DNA from: Nakamurella sp. A5-74
Lineage (GTDB): Bacteria; Actinomycetota; Actinomycetes; Mycobacteriales; Nakamurellaceae
Direction of reading: 5' to 3'
DNA: 64,000 nucleotides
Assembly (NCBI RefSeq): GCF_040438885.1
Contig: NZ_CP159218.1
Coordinates: forward strand, 2,976,001-3,040,000
Every line of letters begins with the position of its first letter. Position 1 is the first letter of the stretch. A program made the position numbers and the translations under genes. The notes under the pieces were generated by a model. That model saw nothing but the letters and a program-made list of their open reading frames with translations. It was not told where the DNA came from and did not search any database. This document shows, in pieces, positions 8,502 to 17,173 of this stretch.

Positions 8502-10007
8502 ATGATGCCCACCCCATCAATCCGGACGCCCCGGCTGTCGGCTGCCGCCCTGGTCCGGCGCCTCGTCGAGGATCCGCGGAAGGACGAGCGAGCAGGCGTG
8601 GCCTACCGACAGCTGGCCGTCCAGATCCGGGAGGCCGCGCTCGACGGCCGGATCGCCTCCGGCTCCGCACTGCCGAGCGAACGCGAACTCGCTGCGGCCC
8701 TGACGATCTCACGCACCACCGTGGCCGCCGGTTATGCGTTGCTGCGCGAGCAGGGGTGGTTGCACAGCCGACAGGGGGCCCCGTCGCGATTGATCGTCCC
8801 CGGCGTTCCGGTGGGAGCGTCCCCTGCCTTCGGCATGGAGTACGCACAGTCGCTGATCGCCTCGACCATGACATCGGCCGGTGTCGCGCCGATCGACCTC
8901 GGTGTGGCCAGCCTGCCCGCCCCCGAGGACCACCTCCGTCGAGCCGCGGCGGCGGCCCTGGCGGACCTGGACGGCTACCTCGCCGCCGACGGGTACCACC
9001 CCTACGGCCTCCCCCAGCTCCGGGAACGGATCGCCCAGCAGTACACGGACGAAGGGGTACCGACCTCACCCGATCAGATCCTCATCACCTCGGGCGCGCA
9101 GCACGGACTCAGCCTGGCACTGCAGGAGCTGACCCTGCCGGGCGACCGGGTGCTCGTCGAGGGGCCGACCTACCCGACAGCACTCGACGCCGTTCGCGCC
9201 GGCCACCGGATCCCGGCAACCCTGCCGCTCGTGGTGGGCGACGAGCACCCCTGGGATCTGGAGCTGTTGGCGGCGATCCTGCGCAGCTCCGCTCCTCGGC
9301 TCGCCTATCTGATCCCCGACCTGCAGAACCCGACGGGCGCCGTGATGTCGGAGCAGGACAGGTCCGAGATCGTCGACCTGCTGGGCCGCGCCGGCTGCCC
9401 GGTGGTGGTCGACGAGTCGTTCCGATCACTCGTCGGGCCCGGGTTCCCGTCCTCGATGGCGGGGTTCGGGGCCGCCGACCGGGTGCTCGCCATCGGTTCG
9501 GTGTCGAAACCCTTCTGGGGTGGCCTGCGGGTCGGCTGGGTGCGGACGGCACCGGGCATCGTCGATCGCCTGGCCGCTGCCAGAGCGCTGACGGACATGG
9601 CCGGCCCGGTGCTGGAGCAGCTCGTCGCCACCCATCTGCTGGCGGATCCTGCCGGTGCGGTGGCCGTCCAGAACGCTCGACTCGATCGCTCCCGGGCGGC
9701 AGCGCTCGCGGCACTGGCGGAACACCTGCCGCACTGGTCGGTCGCCCGGCCGGTGGGCGGCGTCACGCTCTGGATCACCCTCCCCGGCCCGTACGCGGGT
9801 GAGCTGGCGCGCAGAGCGCTGCAGGTGGGGGTGCGGATCGTCCCGGGCACCCGGTTCGGGGCGGACGGCACGATGGAGAACCACCTGCGGATGCCCGTCA
9901 CCGCTCCTGCGGAGCTGCTCGTCGAGGCCGTGCGGCGCCTGGCGCTCGTCGATCACGAGGCATCGGTGGGCCACCGGTCACCGGCCTCCGGCGACCGGGT
10001 CGTCTGA
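8502..10007 (+). CDS. MocR/YczR-type transcription factor (GntR wHTH fused to aminotransferase fold)
   Basis: This 501-residue regulator has an N-terminal GntR winged helix (ALPSERELAAALTISRTTVA at about residues 55-75) fused to a fold-type I aminotransferase domain. The latter holds the GFP-type motif YHPYGLPQLRERIA and the PLP lysine in SVSKPFWGGLRVGW. Such proteins bind pyridoxal phosphate or its imine with amino acids and activate divergent genes. The ATG at 8502 is chosen because a start at 8469 would place the candidate operator inside the coding region. Pairing with yczE suggests the YczR subgroup rather than PdxR. Confidence 0.85.
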   Translation: MMPTPSIRTPRLSAAALVRRLVEDPRKDERAGVAYRQLAVQIREAALDGRIASGSALPSERELAAALTISRTTVAAGYALLREQGWLHSRQGAPSRLIVPGVPVGASPAFGMEYAQSLIASTMTSAGVAPIDLGVASLPAPEDHLRRAAAAALADLDGYLAADGYHPYGLPQLRERIAQQYTDEGVPTSPDQILITSGAQHGLSLALQELTLPGDRVLVEGPTYPTALDAVRAGHRIPATLPLVVGDEHPWDLELLAAILRSSAPRLAYLIPDLQNPTGAVMSEQDRSEIVDLLGRAGCPVVVDESFRSLVGPGFPSSMAGFGAADRVLAIGSVSKPFWGGLRVGWVRTAPGIVDRLAAARALTDMAGPVLEQLVATHLLADPAGAVAVQNARLDRSRAAALAALAEHLPHWSVARPVGGVTLWITLPGPYAGELARRALQVGVRIVPGTRFGADGTMENHLRMPVTAPAELLVEAVRRLALVDHEASVGHRSPASGDRVV

Positions 10008-10038
10008 GCAGTCCCCCGGCGGCGGCCCGAGGCCGCGG

Positions 10039-11166
10039 TTACGCAGTGGTGACGGACGCGCTCTGCGGCGCCAGCACGACCCATGTCCTGCCCGGCGCGA
10101 AGAAGACGGCCTTGCCGCTCTTGTCGAGGTAGCTGGTCGGCTGGTCCGCCGCGGCGCGCTTCCAGCTGCCGGCGATCTGCTTGCCACTGCGGAACAACGT
10201 GAAGGTGCCGGAGCCCACGGTGTGGGAGAGATAGGACGGCGATCCGACGGAGTCGACGGTACCGTCCGGCTCGTCGACCACGTTCTGCACCAACACGTTG
10301 TCCGCCAACACCTTTGCGCCGTCGTAGTCGGCGTACGGCTCGCCCTTGCGGGAGACCACGTAGCGACCGTCGGTCCAGCTGAAACCGGTCTCACCCGAGA
10401 TCATCGTGACGTTGATCCGGGACGCGGCCTTCGCGGCCGCGAGCCGCGGATCCCTGGCGGCGAACTGGAAACCGGGCGTCTTCGGAGCCGTGACCTGAGT
10501 CGAATCTGCAGCGAGCTTCGCCAGGTTGACGTGCATGTTGTAGGTGCCGCTTGCCTTGTCGGATCGCCAGTAGGCGTCCCCGGCGGCATCCGGGGACAGG
10601 TCCACGATCTTGGTGGCTGCCAACCGCTCCAGCGGTCCACCCGCCCCGCCCGAGAACGCGAGCCCCGGCGAGCCGTACATCGACAGCAGTTCCGCGTCGG
10701 TCGAGCGCACGCTGCGCACGGGACCGACCTCGTCGGGCAGCTTCGAGCGGAACAGCACAATCAACCGGGTCAACCCACCCTCGACCTGCTCGACGTAGAC
10801 GATGTCGGCGTGCGAGACCCCGAAGTGCGGCAGACCGGCCTTGGTGTTGTCGATCTTCACGGCGATCATCGGGCCGGAAGAGACCTTCAGTCCGGTCAGC
10901 ACATCGGTAGCGGCGGGCCGCGGCTTGGTGGTGGTGGGAGACGGCGGCTTCGTCGTCCTGGTGACGGCGACCGACGCCCGGGTGGTGGTGCTGGGCGGCG
11001 GGGTCGTCGACAGTGCCGAGCTGCTCGCCGGTGACGACGAAGAGCTGGGCGCGACGCTGACGGTCGGCGCGGCCTGGTCGCCGGAACCACAGGCGGCCAG
11101 CGTCAGCAGAGCGGCGGCACAAGTAGGGACGATCTGGCGGCGGAGGCGTGCAGTCACCCCGACCAC
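10039..11166 (-). CDS. DUF3048 (YerB-like) lipoprotein, first copy
   Basis: This is a 375-residue lipoprotein: signal peptide ending in lipobox LTLAAC, a Ser/Thr/Pro linker to about residue 85, then a DUF3048 domain to the C-terminus. Conserved motifs include MIAVKIDNTK, DIVYVEQVEGGLTRLI, VGPVRSVRSTDAEL and a final GKTWVVLAP. The biochemical role of the family is unknown; it is common in Gram-positive cell envelopes. It is a tandem paralogue of the next gene (11248-12657). The start codon here is a GTG-type start, and the gene stands 81 bp after its paralogue on the same strand. Confidence 0.85.
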   Translation of the reverse strand: MVGVTARLRRQIVPTCAAALLTLAACGSGDQAAPTVSVAPSSSSSPASSSALSTTPPPSTTTRASVAVTRTTKPPSPTTTKPRPAATDVLTGLKVSSGPMIAVKIDNTKAGLPHFGVSHADIVYVEQVEGGLTRLIVLFRSKLPDEVGPVRSVRSTDAELLSMYGSPGLAFSGGAGGPLERLAATKIVDLSPDAAGDAYWRSDKASGTYNMHVNLAKLAADSTQVTAPKTPGFQFAARDPRLAAAKAASRINVTMISGETGFSWTDGRYVVSRKGEPYADYDGAKVLADNVLVQNVVDEPDGTVDSVGSPSYLSHTVGSGTFTLFRSGKQIAGSWKRAAADQPTSYLDKSGKAVFFAPGRTWVVLAPQSASVTTA

Positions 11167-11247
11167 GCTAGAGGACGCGTCCCGGCGCGTGGGGACGGCG
11201 CACCGCGGGCCGTGCTCACCCGGGGCACGACCGGCGCCTCCCTGGGT

Positions 11248-12657
11248 TCAGCCGGTGGTCACGGACCCGTCCTGCGGCACCAACATGATCCAGGTCTTGC
11301 CCGTCGAGAACGTGATGAGCTTGCGGTTCTCGTCGCGGAGCACGAGCGAATGGTTCGGCTCGGCGCGGGACCACGTGCCCTTGATCACACGTCCGTTGCG
11401 GAACAGCTCGACGGAGCCGTGACCGACGGTCTGGCTCAGCAGCGACGGCGATCCGACCGAGTCGATGGTGCCGTCAGGAACATCGGTGACGCGCATCACC
11501 AGCACGTTGTCCGCCCGCAGCGGGGTGCCGTCGGCTGCCGTTCCGGGCGTCCCGGCCGGCATCACCCGCCAGGCGTTGTCCTGCCACTGGAAGTCGGTAC
11601 GCCCGACACCCATCTGCACCCCGATCCGGCTGACCTGCGCCCGGCTGCGGATCGTCGGGTCGTTGTCCTGGAAGTGCCAACCGGGCGTCTGGATGGGGAA
11701 GTCGGGCCCGTGGGCCGCCGTCCAGGCCTGCCCGATCTGGGCGAGGTTCGCCACCAGGTTGTACGGCGCCGAGCGCTCACCGGTACGGCTGGTCCCGCCG
11801 AGCGAGGATGCGTCCTGGACCCGGGTCGCCGCGAGTCGGATCAACGGTCCGCCGGCGCCACCGGAGAACACCAGCAGCGGACGTCCGTAGGCCGGCAGCA
11901 GCTGGGCGTCGGTGGTGCGCACGCTGCGCACCGGCCCCACCTGGGTGGGCAGCGAGCTGTGGAAGATCGCGATGATCCTGGTGAGGCCCCCCTCGACCTG
12001 CTCGACGTAGACGTTGTCGGCCCGGTCGATGCCCCACTGCGGGCGACCCTTGCTGGTGTTGTCGAGCTTGACGGCGATCACCGGCGATGAGGAAGGCGCC
12101 CCACCGGTCAACGGATCGATCCGGTCCCGGACGGCTGCGCGCGCCCTGGCCGCCTTCTCCGCCCGGATCTTGGCGGCCCTGGCGGCCTTCTCCCGTGTCA
12201 CCGCCTTCTGGTGCGCGACGGCCTTCTCGTGGGCGACCGCCCTGGCGTGCGCTTTCGCTGCGGCGACCGCCCTGGCCTGGGCTGCGGCCCTCGCAGCCGT
12301 CTGCGCCCTGTTGGTCTTCTCCTGCGCCACCCGCTGCGCCTGCGCCTCGCGGACCTTCGCCTCGCGGACCTTCGCCTCGCGGACCTTCGCCTCGCGGACC
12401 TGCGCCTCGCGGACCTGCGCCTCGCGGACCTGCGCCTCGCGGACCTGCGCCGCAGCGGCTGCCCGCGCGGAAGCCCGCGCGGAAGCCTGCGGGTCGGCCG
12501 TGGCCGGGGAGACCGAGACCGAGGCCGAGACCGCCGCCGGCGACGACTCGGGCGTTGCCGCCGGGGTACTGGTGCAGCTGCTGATCATCAGCGCCGCGGA
12601 CACAGCAACGGCGAGACGGACTGCGCTGCCCGAACGGGCTCTGCGGTGGAGGTTCAC
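11248..12657 (-). CDS. DUF3048 lipoprotein, second copy, with coiled-coil repeat stalk
   Basis: This is a 469-residue paralogue of the upstream-numbered DUF3048 lipoprotein. After the lipobox MISSC comes a linker, then about 120 residues rich in Ala, Arg, Lys, Glu and Gln. This stalk begins with seven V-R-E-A-Q/K pentapeptides and continues as A-x-A-x-A helical sequence, predicted to form a long rod or coiled coil. The DUF3048 domain follows (VIAVKLDNT, DNVYVEQVEGGLTRII, VGPVRSVRTTDAQL, GKTWIMLVP). The stalk would hold the domain away from the membrane. Function is unknown. Confidence 0.85.
   Translation of the reverse strand: MNLHRRARSGSAVRLAVAVSAALMISSCTSTPAATPESSPAAVSASVSVSPATADPQASARASARAAAAAQVREAQVREAQVREAQVREAKVREAKVREAKVREAQAQRVAQEKTNRAQTAARAAAQARAVAAAKAHARAVAHEKAVAHQKAVTREKAARAAKIRAEKAARARAAVRDRIDPLTGGAPSSSPVIAVKLDNTSKGRPQWGIDRADNVYVEQVEGGLTRIIAIFHSSLPTQVGPVRSVRTTDAQLLPAYGRPLLVFSGGAGGPLIRLAATRVQDASSLGGTSRTGERSAPYNLVANLAQIGQAWTAAHGPDFPIQTPGWHFQDNDPTIRSRAQVSRIGVQMGVGRTDFQWQDNAWRVMPAGTPGTAADGTPLRADNVLVMRVTDVPDGTIDSVGSPSLLSQTVGHGSVELFRNGRVIKGTWSRAEPNHSLVLRDENRKLITFSTGKTWIMLVPQDGSVTTG
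12346..12450. repeat. Seven perfect 15-bp tandem units in the DUF3048 gene
   Basis: Seven consecutive copies of CTCGCGGACCTTCGC or CTCGCGGACCTGCGC lie in frame: three with T followed by four with G at the variable base. On the minus strand they encode V-R-E-A-K and V-R-E-A-Q. The two blocks of uniform variants suggest recent amplification by slippage. Confidence 0.95.
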
Positions 12658-12730
12658 CCGTCACACCGTAGGCGACTTCCGGCGAGCTCCTGCGGACCAC
12701 ACTCCCGTCGGGCGACCTCGGCGGGGGCGG

Positions 12731-13732
12731 TCAGCTGACGGGCAGCGGACGCAGCACGGCGCCGTGGTTGGCGGCGAGGAGCTCGCCGAACCGGACGGCC
12801 AGCTCCTCCGGGTACACCAGCTCGTCGGTCGCGAGCAGCTCGTCCCGGCTCCACCAGCGGAACTCGTCGATCAGCTCGACCTCTTCGGTGGTCCATCCCG
12901 TCCGCACCAGTGGCACCTCGGCGTTGACCACCCGCAGCACGAAGAAGTGCTCCTCGGAGTCCATCACCTGGCCCAGGAAGGAGAATCGCACGCGCCGGTG
13001 CCAGATCGGTCCGGTGAGCTGACCGGGATGGATCACCAGACCGGTCTCCTCGCGCAGCTCGCGGACCGCGCAGGTGGCCAACGACTCCCCCGGCTCGGCT
13101 CCGCCTCCCGGCGTGAACCACCAGCTCCCGTCCTGCGGCCGGTACGGATCGTGCCCTCGCATCAGCAGGATCGCCCTGTTCTCGTCCACCATCAACACCC
13201 GGCCGGACCGTCTGGCGGTGGCGCCCGTCGGGATCTCTGCGGTGGGGATCTGGGGCGCCGACATCTCGAAGTACTGCGGCAGGGCGGCGCTTCCCGCCAG
13301 TCGGAAGAACCGGGTGAACCTGTTCTCGTGCAACGCCTTCGTGTCGCGAACCGCGTCGTTGTAGAAGCTGCGGGCGAGCTCGACGCGCTCCTGGGCGTCG
13401 GCCAGTTCGACCAGCAGCTCGGGCGACAGACTCCGTGGAAGCCGCTCCAGCGCTCGGGACAACTCGTCCTCGGCGTGCGCCCGCTGGCCACGCGCGGTGT
13501 GCTCCACCCGCCGGGCCAGCCCGCGCAGCAGCGCTGCCTGTTCGGGGCCCATCCCGCCGGCCAGGGCCAGCGCACGCGCACTCACGCCCCTGCGTTCCAA
13601 CGCCCCTTCGAGCGCAATCCAGGCAGCCTCGGTACGGATGTGCAAGCGGTGCAACCTGTTTGCCGTGAGCCACAGTCGGAGCGAGGCGACCAGCAGCACC
13701 ACGACCAGGATGATGAAGACTGTGGTGTTCAC
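12731..13732 (-). CDS. Membrane-anchored NUDIX hydrolase
   Basis: This is a 333-residue protein starting at the GTG at 13732, which shares one base with the pimA stop (TAGTG), so it is coupled to pimA. A single N-terminal membrane helix (VFIILVVVLLVASLRLWL) is followed by a ~130-residue helical region and then a C-terminal NUDIX domain with the box GGAEPGE-x7-RELREETGL complete. NUDIX enzymes cleave nucleoside diphosphates linked to another group; the substrate cannot be told. The place after pimA is conserved in actinobacteria, where a NUDIX gene follows the PIM genes. Confidence 0.88.
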   Translation of the reverse strand: MNTTVFIILVVVLLVASLRLWLTANRLHRLHIRTEAAWIALEGALERRGVSARALALAGGMGPEQAALLRGLARRVEHTARGQRAHAEDELSRALERLPRSLSPELLVELADAQERVELARSFYNDAVRDTKALHENRFTRFFRLAGSAALPQYFEMSAPQIPTAEIPTGATARRSGRVLMVDENRAILLMRGHDPYRPQDGSWWFTPGGGAEPGESLATCAVRELREETGLVIHPGQLTGPIWHRRVRFSFLGQVMDSEEHFFVLRVVNAEVPLVRTGWTTEEVELIDEFRWWSRDELLATDELVYPEELAVRFGELLAANHGAVLRPLPVS

Positions 13733-14862
13733 TACTCCGCCTCCACCACGTGCCGCGGATCGGCGGCGATGACGGTCTCGTACACCTTGATGACGGTGCG
13801 TGCCACCGTCGCCCAGTCGTACGCGGCCACCACGGCGCTGCCCCTGGAGCTCAGCTCGGCCCGATGGGCGGGATCCGCCAGCAACCCGCGGATGGCGGCG
13901 CCGAGGGCGGCGGCGTCCCCCACGGGCGTCAGCACCCCGGCGCTCCCGCGGCCCAGGACGGCGTCGAAGGCTTCCAGATCGCTGGCCACGACGGCAGTTC
14001 CGGCGCTCATCGCCTCGGTGAGGATGATCCCGAAGCTCTCGCCGCCGGTGTTCGGCGCGCAATAGACGTCCACCGAACGCAACATCCGTGCCTTGTCCTC
14101 GTCGGACACCCGGCCGAGCAGCACGATCCGCTGCGCCAACGCCCCCCCGGCATCGGCCATCAGATCGTCCTCGTCGCCCGATCCCGCCACCAGCAGCTGC
14201 AGGTCGGGATGATCGGGCAGCAGGCCGCGCATCGCCTCCAGCAGGATCGTCATGCCCTTGCGGGGCTCGTCGAACCGGCCGACGAAGCCGAGGGTGCCGC
14301 CCTGCCGCGGATACGACTGCAGCGGCGCTGCCGAGGCGAAGAACTCGACGTCGACGCCATTGGGGATGATCACGGCGTCGCCGCCGAGGTGTTCCACCTG
14401 GACCTGCCTGGCCAGTTCGCTGACCGCGATCCGCCCGGTGATCTTCTCCAGGAACGGCTGCAGCACCGGACCGAATGCCGACAGCATGCGGGATCGCGGG
14501 TTGGAGGTGTGGAACGTCGCCACCAGCGGACCGTCGGCCACCATCGTCGCCAGCAGCGACAGGCTCGGTGCGACCGGCTCGTGGACGTGCAGGACGTCGA
14601 AGTTGCCCGCGCGGATCCACCGCCGCACCTTGGCGTAGGAGACCGGCCCGAAAGCCAGCCGGGCGACCGACCCGTTGTAGGGGATCCCCACGCTGCGACC
14701 GGCCGGCACGACGTAGTCGGGGTGCTCGGCGTCCTCGTCCCCGGGGGCCAGCACCGAGACATCGTGTCCGAGCCCGATCAGCACCCGCGCGAGGTCGGAG
14801 ACATGTGCCTGTACCCCGCCGGGGATGTCCAGCGAGTACGGGCAGACCAGTCCGATCTTCAT
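13732..14862 (-). CDS. pimA: Phosphatidyl-myo-inositol mannosyltransferase PimA
   Basis: This GT-B glycosyltransferase of family GT4 transfers the first mannose from GDP-mannose to phosphatidyl-inositol on the inner face of the membrane. The ATG at 14862 gives MKIGLVCPYSLDIPGGVQ, with the donor-loop GGV motif, and overlaps the stop of the acyltransferase by four bases. The C-terminal half has the E-x7-E motif (ESFGIILTEAMSAGTAVVAS) and FDEPRKGM. The product is 376 residues. Position between patA-like and NUDIX genes supports PimA specifically. Confidence 0.93.
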   Translation of the reverse strand: MKIGLVCPYSLDIPGGVQAHVSDLARVLIGLGHDVSVLAPGDEDAEHPDYVVPAGRSVGIPYNGSVARLAFGPVSYAKVRRWIRAGNFDVLHVHEPVAPSLSLLATMVADGPLVATFHTSNPRSRMLSAFGPVLQPFLEKITGRIAVSELARQVQVEHLGGDAVIIPNGVDVEFFASAAPLQSYPRQGGTLGFVGRFDEPRKGMTILLEAMRGLLPDHPDLQLLVAGSGDEDDLMADAGGALAQRIVLLGRVSDEDKARMLRSVDVYCAPNTGGESFGIILTEAMSAGTAVVASDLEAFDAVLGRGSAGVLTPVGDAAALGAAIRGLLADPAHRAELSSRGSAVVAAYDWATVARTVIKVYETVIAADPRHVVEAE

Positions 14863-15800
14863 GCGGTACCCGTCCCCCGTCTTCCCCGGTGCGCCGGATC
14901 GTCGAGCCACAACGGTTGCATCATGTGCCAGTCCGCCGGAACCCGCGCGATGTCCCGCTCGAAGGCGTGCGCGATCTGTTGGGTCGCGTCGGTGACCGTC
15001 TGCCGCAGCCGGGTCCCGTGCAGCGGGATCGGCGGTGACACCACGTTGCGCCACGTGCCGCGAGTGCCGGGCGGACCGAAGTTGACCTCCGCGGTGCACA
15101 GGTCGGCGCCGGTGCGGGCGGCCAACATGGCGGGGCCCGGCGGCATCGTGGCTCGGCCGCCGAAGAAGTCGACCTCGATGCCGCTGCCGGAGAGGTCCCG
15201 ATCCGCAGGCAGACAGACCAGGCGACCCGCCCTGAGACGCTGCGTCAGGACGGTGGTGACGGGAACGTCGCCGCCGGTCAGCGGCAGCACCTCCATGCCG
15301 ATGCTGCTGCGGTGCTCGAGGAACCGGCGGAACAGCGACTCCGGCTTCACCCGCTCCGCGACGGTGGTGAGACCCCCGAACATCCGGGTGCCGATCAGGC
15401 CGGACACGTCCCAGTTCCCGGTGTGCGGGAGGGCCAGCACAACACCGCGGCCCGTGTCGAGAGCCGCACTGATGTGGTGCAGGCCTTCGGCGCCGGCGAT
15501 CGCCGCATCGGTCACCGCCTCGACGTCCATGGCCGCGAGCCGCACCGTCTCCTTCCAGTACCGGGCGTAGGAGCGCACCGCATCCCGCAGCAGGCGGTCG
15601 AACTCGTCCCGGTCCAGCGGTGCGCGGAAGGCGAGCACCCGCCCGAGGTTGCGGGCGAGCTGTCGGATCGACGGCCCGGCCCGGTGGAGCATCCGGTCCG
15701 CGGCGGCACGGAACAGGGCGTCGGCGACCGGCTCGGGGAGTCGCTGCGCAGCGTGCCAGCCGAGTTCCGTCCCGCGACCGATCAGGTCTGACCGCTGCAT
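14859..15800 (-). CDS. Phosphatidylinositol mannoside acyltransferase (PatA-like, LpxL family)
   Basis: This 313-residue acyltransferase of the LpxL/HtrB superfamily is expected to move a fatty acyl chain onto the mannose of PIM1/PIM2. The catalytic H-x4-D motif is seen in LALPHTGNWDVSG, and GR-ATMPPGPAMLAARTGADL matches the second family block. The ATG at 15800 (MQRSDLIGRG) overlaps the PI synthase stop by one base. Together with pgsA and pimA it makes the PIM anchor pathway in three coupled genes. Confidence 0.9.
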   Translation of the reverse strand: MQRSDLIGRGTELGWHAAQRLPEPVADALFRAAADRMLHRAGPSIRQLARNLGRVLAFRAPLDRDEFDRLLRDAVRSYARYWKETVRLAAMDVEAVTDAAIAGAEGLHHISAALDTGRGVVLALPHTGNWDVSGLIGTRMFGGLTTVAERVKPESLFRRFLEHRSSIGMEVLPLTGGDVPVTTVLTQRLRAGRLVCLPADRDLSGSGIEVDFFGGRATMPPGPAMLAARTGADLCTAEVNFGPPGTRGTWRNVVSPPIPLHGTRLRQTVTDATQQIAHAFERDIARVPADWHMMQPLWLDDPAHRGRRGTGTA

Positions 15801-16432
15801 CAGATGGCAGGACCCGCGGAGTCCGCCTGCGACCGGCGGTACACCGCGCGTACCTGCAGCAGCCGCTGCAGCACCGTGATCACGCTCGCCACCGCCAGTA
15901 CCCACAGCAGGATCGGCAGGGCGTGCGGCACCCCGAGACCGGACAGGCCGGTGCCGAACAGGGCCAGCAGGTTGCGCTCGGCCCGCTCTGCCAGCGCCCC
16001 ACCGATCAGCAGGTCGACCGAATCGGCCCTGGCCTTGACGTAGCTGATCACCTGCGCCGCGACCAGACAGATCAGCGCGGCGATGCCGGTCGCGCGGTCA
16101 TCGATCAGGGTGAAGCAGTAGAAGGCGATCGCCCCGAACATCGCACCGTCGGCGATCCGATCGCAGGTCGCGTCGAGCACGACCCCGAACGACGTGCCGT
16201 ACCCGCGAGCCCTGGCCATCGCGCCGTCGACCAGGTCGAACAGTACGAATGCGGTGATCACGACGGTGCCGATGAACAGCTGACCGAAACCGAACAGCAG
16301 CACGGCTCCGGCGACCACGCCGACGGTGCCGATGACGGTCACCAGGTCGGGGCTCAGTCCGGCTCGCAGGAACGCCCGACCGATGGGATCGACCACTTTC
16401 GAGACGGCCGATCGCGCAAAGGTGTTCAGCAT
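15800..16432 (-). CDS. pgsA: Phosphatidylinositol (phosphate) synthase, CDP-alcohol phosphatidyltransferase
   Basis: This 210-residue membrane enzyme joins CDP-diacylglycerol to inositol(-phosphate), giving the lipid that PimA mannosylates. The CDP-alcohol phosphotransferase motif is present: D-L-V-D-G-A-x-A-R followed by G-x3-D-x3-D (VVLDATCDR), holding the metal-binding Asp residues. About six membrane helices are seen. The operon position between the HIT gene and the acyltransferase matches the mycobacterial PI synthase locus. Confidence 0.92.
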   Translation of the reverse strand: MLNTFARSAVSKVVDPIGRAFLRAGLSPDLVTVIGTVGVVAGAVLLFGFGQLFIGTVVITAFVLFDLVDGAMARARGYGTSFGVVLDATCDRIADGAMFGAIAFYCFTLIDDRATGIAALICLVAAQVISYVKARADSVDLLIGGALAERAERNLLALFGTGLSGLGVPHALPILLWVLAVASVITVLQRLLQVRAVYRRSQADSAGPAI

Positions 16433-16540
16433 GCGGATCCGTTCAGCTGTCGGGCGTGGTGTGCGGTGGACGTCCGGAGTTCGCGCCGGACGATCGCCCG
16501 CGTCTGGCGGTGGGAGCGACCACTCACGATAACTGCCCTC

Positions 16541-17173
16541 TCACCAGGCTTCGGCCAATCGGTCGCGCGTGGTCGGCAGGAGTTCCGGGAGAACCTTGGT
16601 CTGGGCGACCACCGGCATGAAGTTGGCATCCCCGGACCATCGGGGCACCACGTGCTGGTGCAGGTGTGGCGCGATCCCGGCGCCGGCGGCGGCGCCGGCG
16701 TTGATGCCGATGTTGAAGCCGTGGGGGTTGGACACCGACCGGATCACCGACAGTGCCCGCCGGGTGAGCGCGGAGAACTCCGTCAACTCCGCATCGGTCA
16801 GGTCGCTGTAGTCGGCGATGTGCCGGTACGGCACCACCATCAGGTGCCCGGGGTTGTAGGGATACAGGTTGAGCACCACGAAGTTGAGCTCGCCCCGGGC
16901 GACGACCAGGCCCTGCCGGTCCTCGAGGGTGGGGATACGGCAGAACGGGCATCCCCGCTGCTGGTTCTCACCGGAGCTGACGTAGGCCAGCCGGTGCGGC
17001 GTCCAGAGCCGGGCGAACCCGTCGGGCTCGCCGACCCCGTCCTGGCGGGCGGCACTCTCGCGGGGGCCGGCACTGGCTGCGGGTCCGGCACTCTCGCGGG
17101 GGCCGGCACTGGCTGCGGGTCCGGCACTGCCTCCGGGTCCGGCAGCGTCCTGGCCGCCCTGCGGCGTGATCAC
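16541..17173 (-). CDS. HIT family protein (Ap4A phosphorylase/hydrolase type)
   Basis: This is a 210-residue histidine-triad protein with the active-site motif HLHQHVV near residue 180, two Cys (GCPFCR) for a possible metal site and the conserved [12 protein letters not shown]. In mycobacteria the gene between thrS and pgsA encodes an Ap4A phosphorylase of this family. The GTG at 17173 overlaps the thrS stop by four bases. The first ~45 residues are a low-complexity Gly/Ala/Pro/Ser tail built of [12 protein letters not shown] repeats, unusual for the family. Confidence 0.9.
   Translation of the reverse strand: MITPQGGQDAAGPGGSAGPAASAGPRESAGPAASAGPRESAARQDGVGEPDGFARLWTPHRLAYVSSGENQQRGCPFCRIPTLEDRQGLVVARGELNFVVLNLYPYNPGHLMVVPYRHIADYSDLTDAELTEFSALTRRALSVIRSVSNPHGFNIGINAGAAAGAGIAPHLHQHVVPRWSGDANFMPVVAQTKVLPELLPTTRDRLAEAW
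17049..17141. repeat. 36-bp tandem repeat in the HIT gene 5' end
   Basis: Two perfect 36-bp copies (each containing CACTCTCGCGGGGGCCGG and CACTGGCTGCGGGTC) and a partial third lie in frame in the first part of the HIT gene. They encode a 12-residue repeat rich in Ala, Gly, Ser and Pro. Confidence 0.85.

Noticed and set aside
12346..12450. CRISPR or VNTR outside a gene
   Set aside because: The 15-bp units are contiguous, in frame and part of a lipoprotein gene.
12014..14065. Long plus-strand frame opposite DUF3048 and NUDIX genes
   Set aside because: The opposite strand encodes recognisable domains; the plus frame has none.
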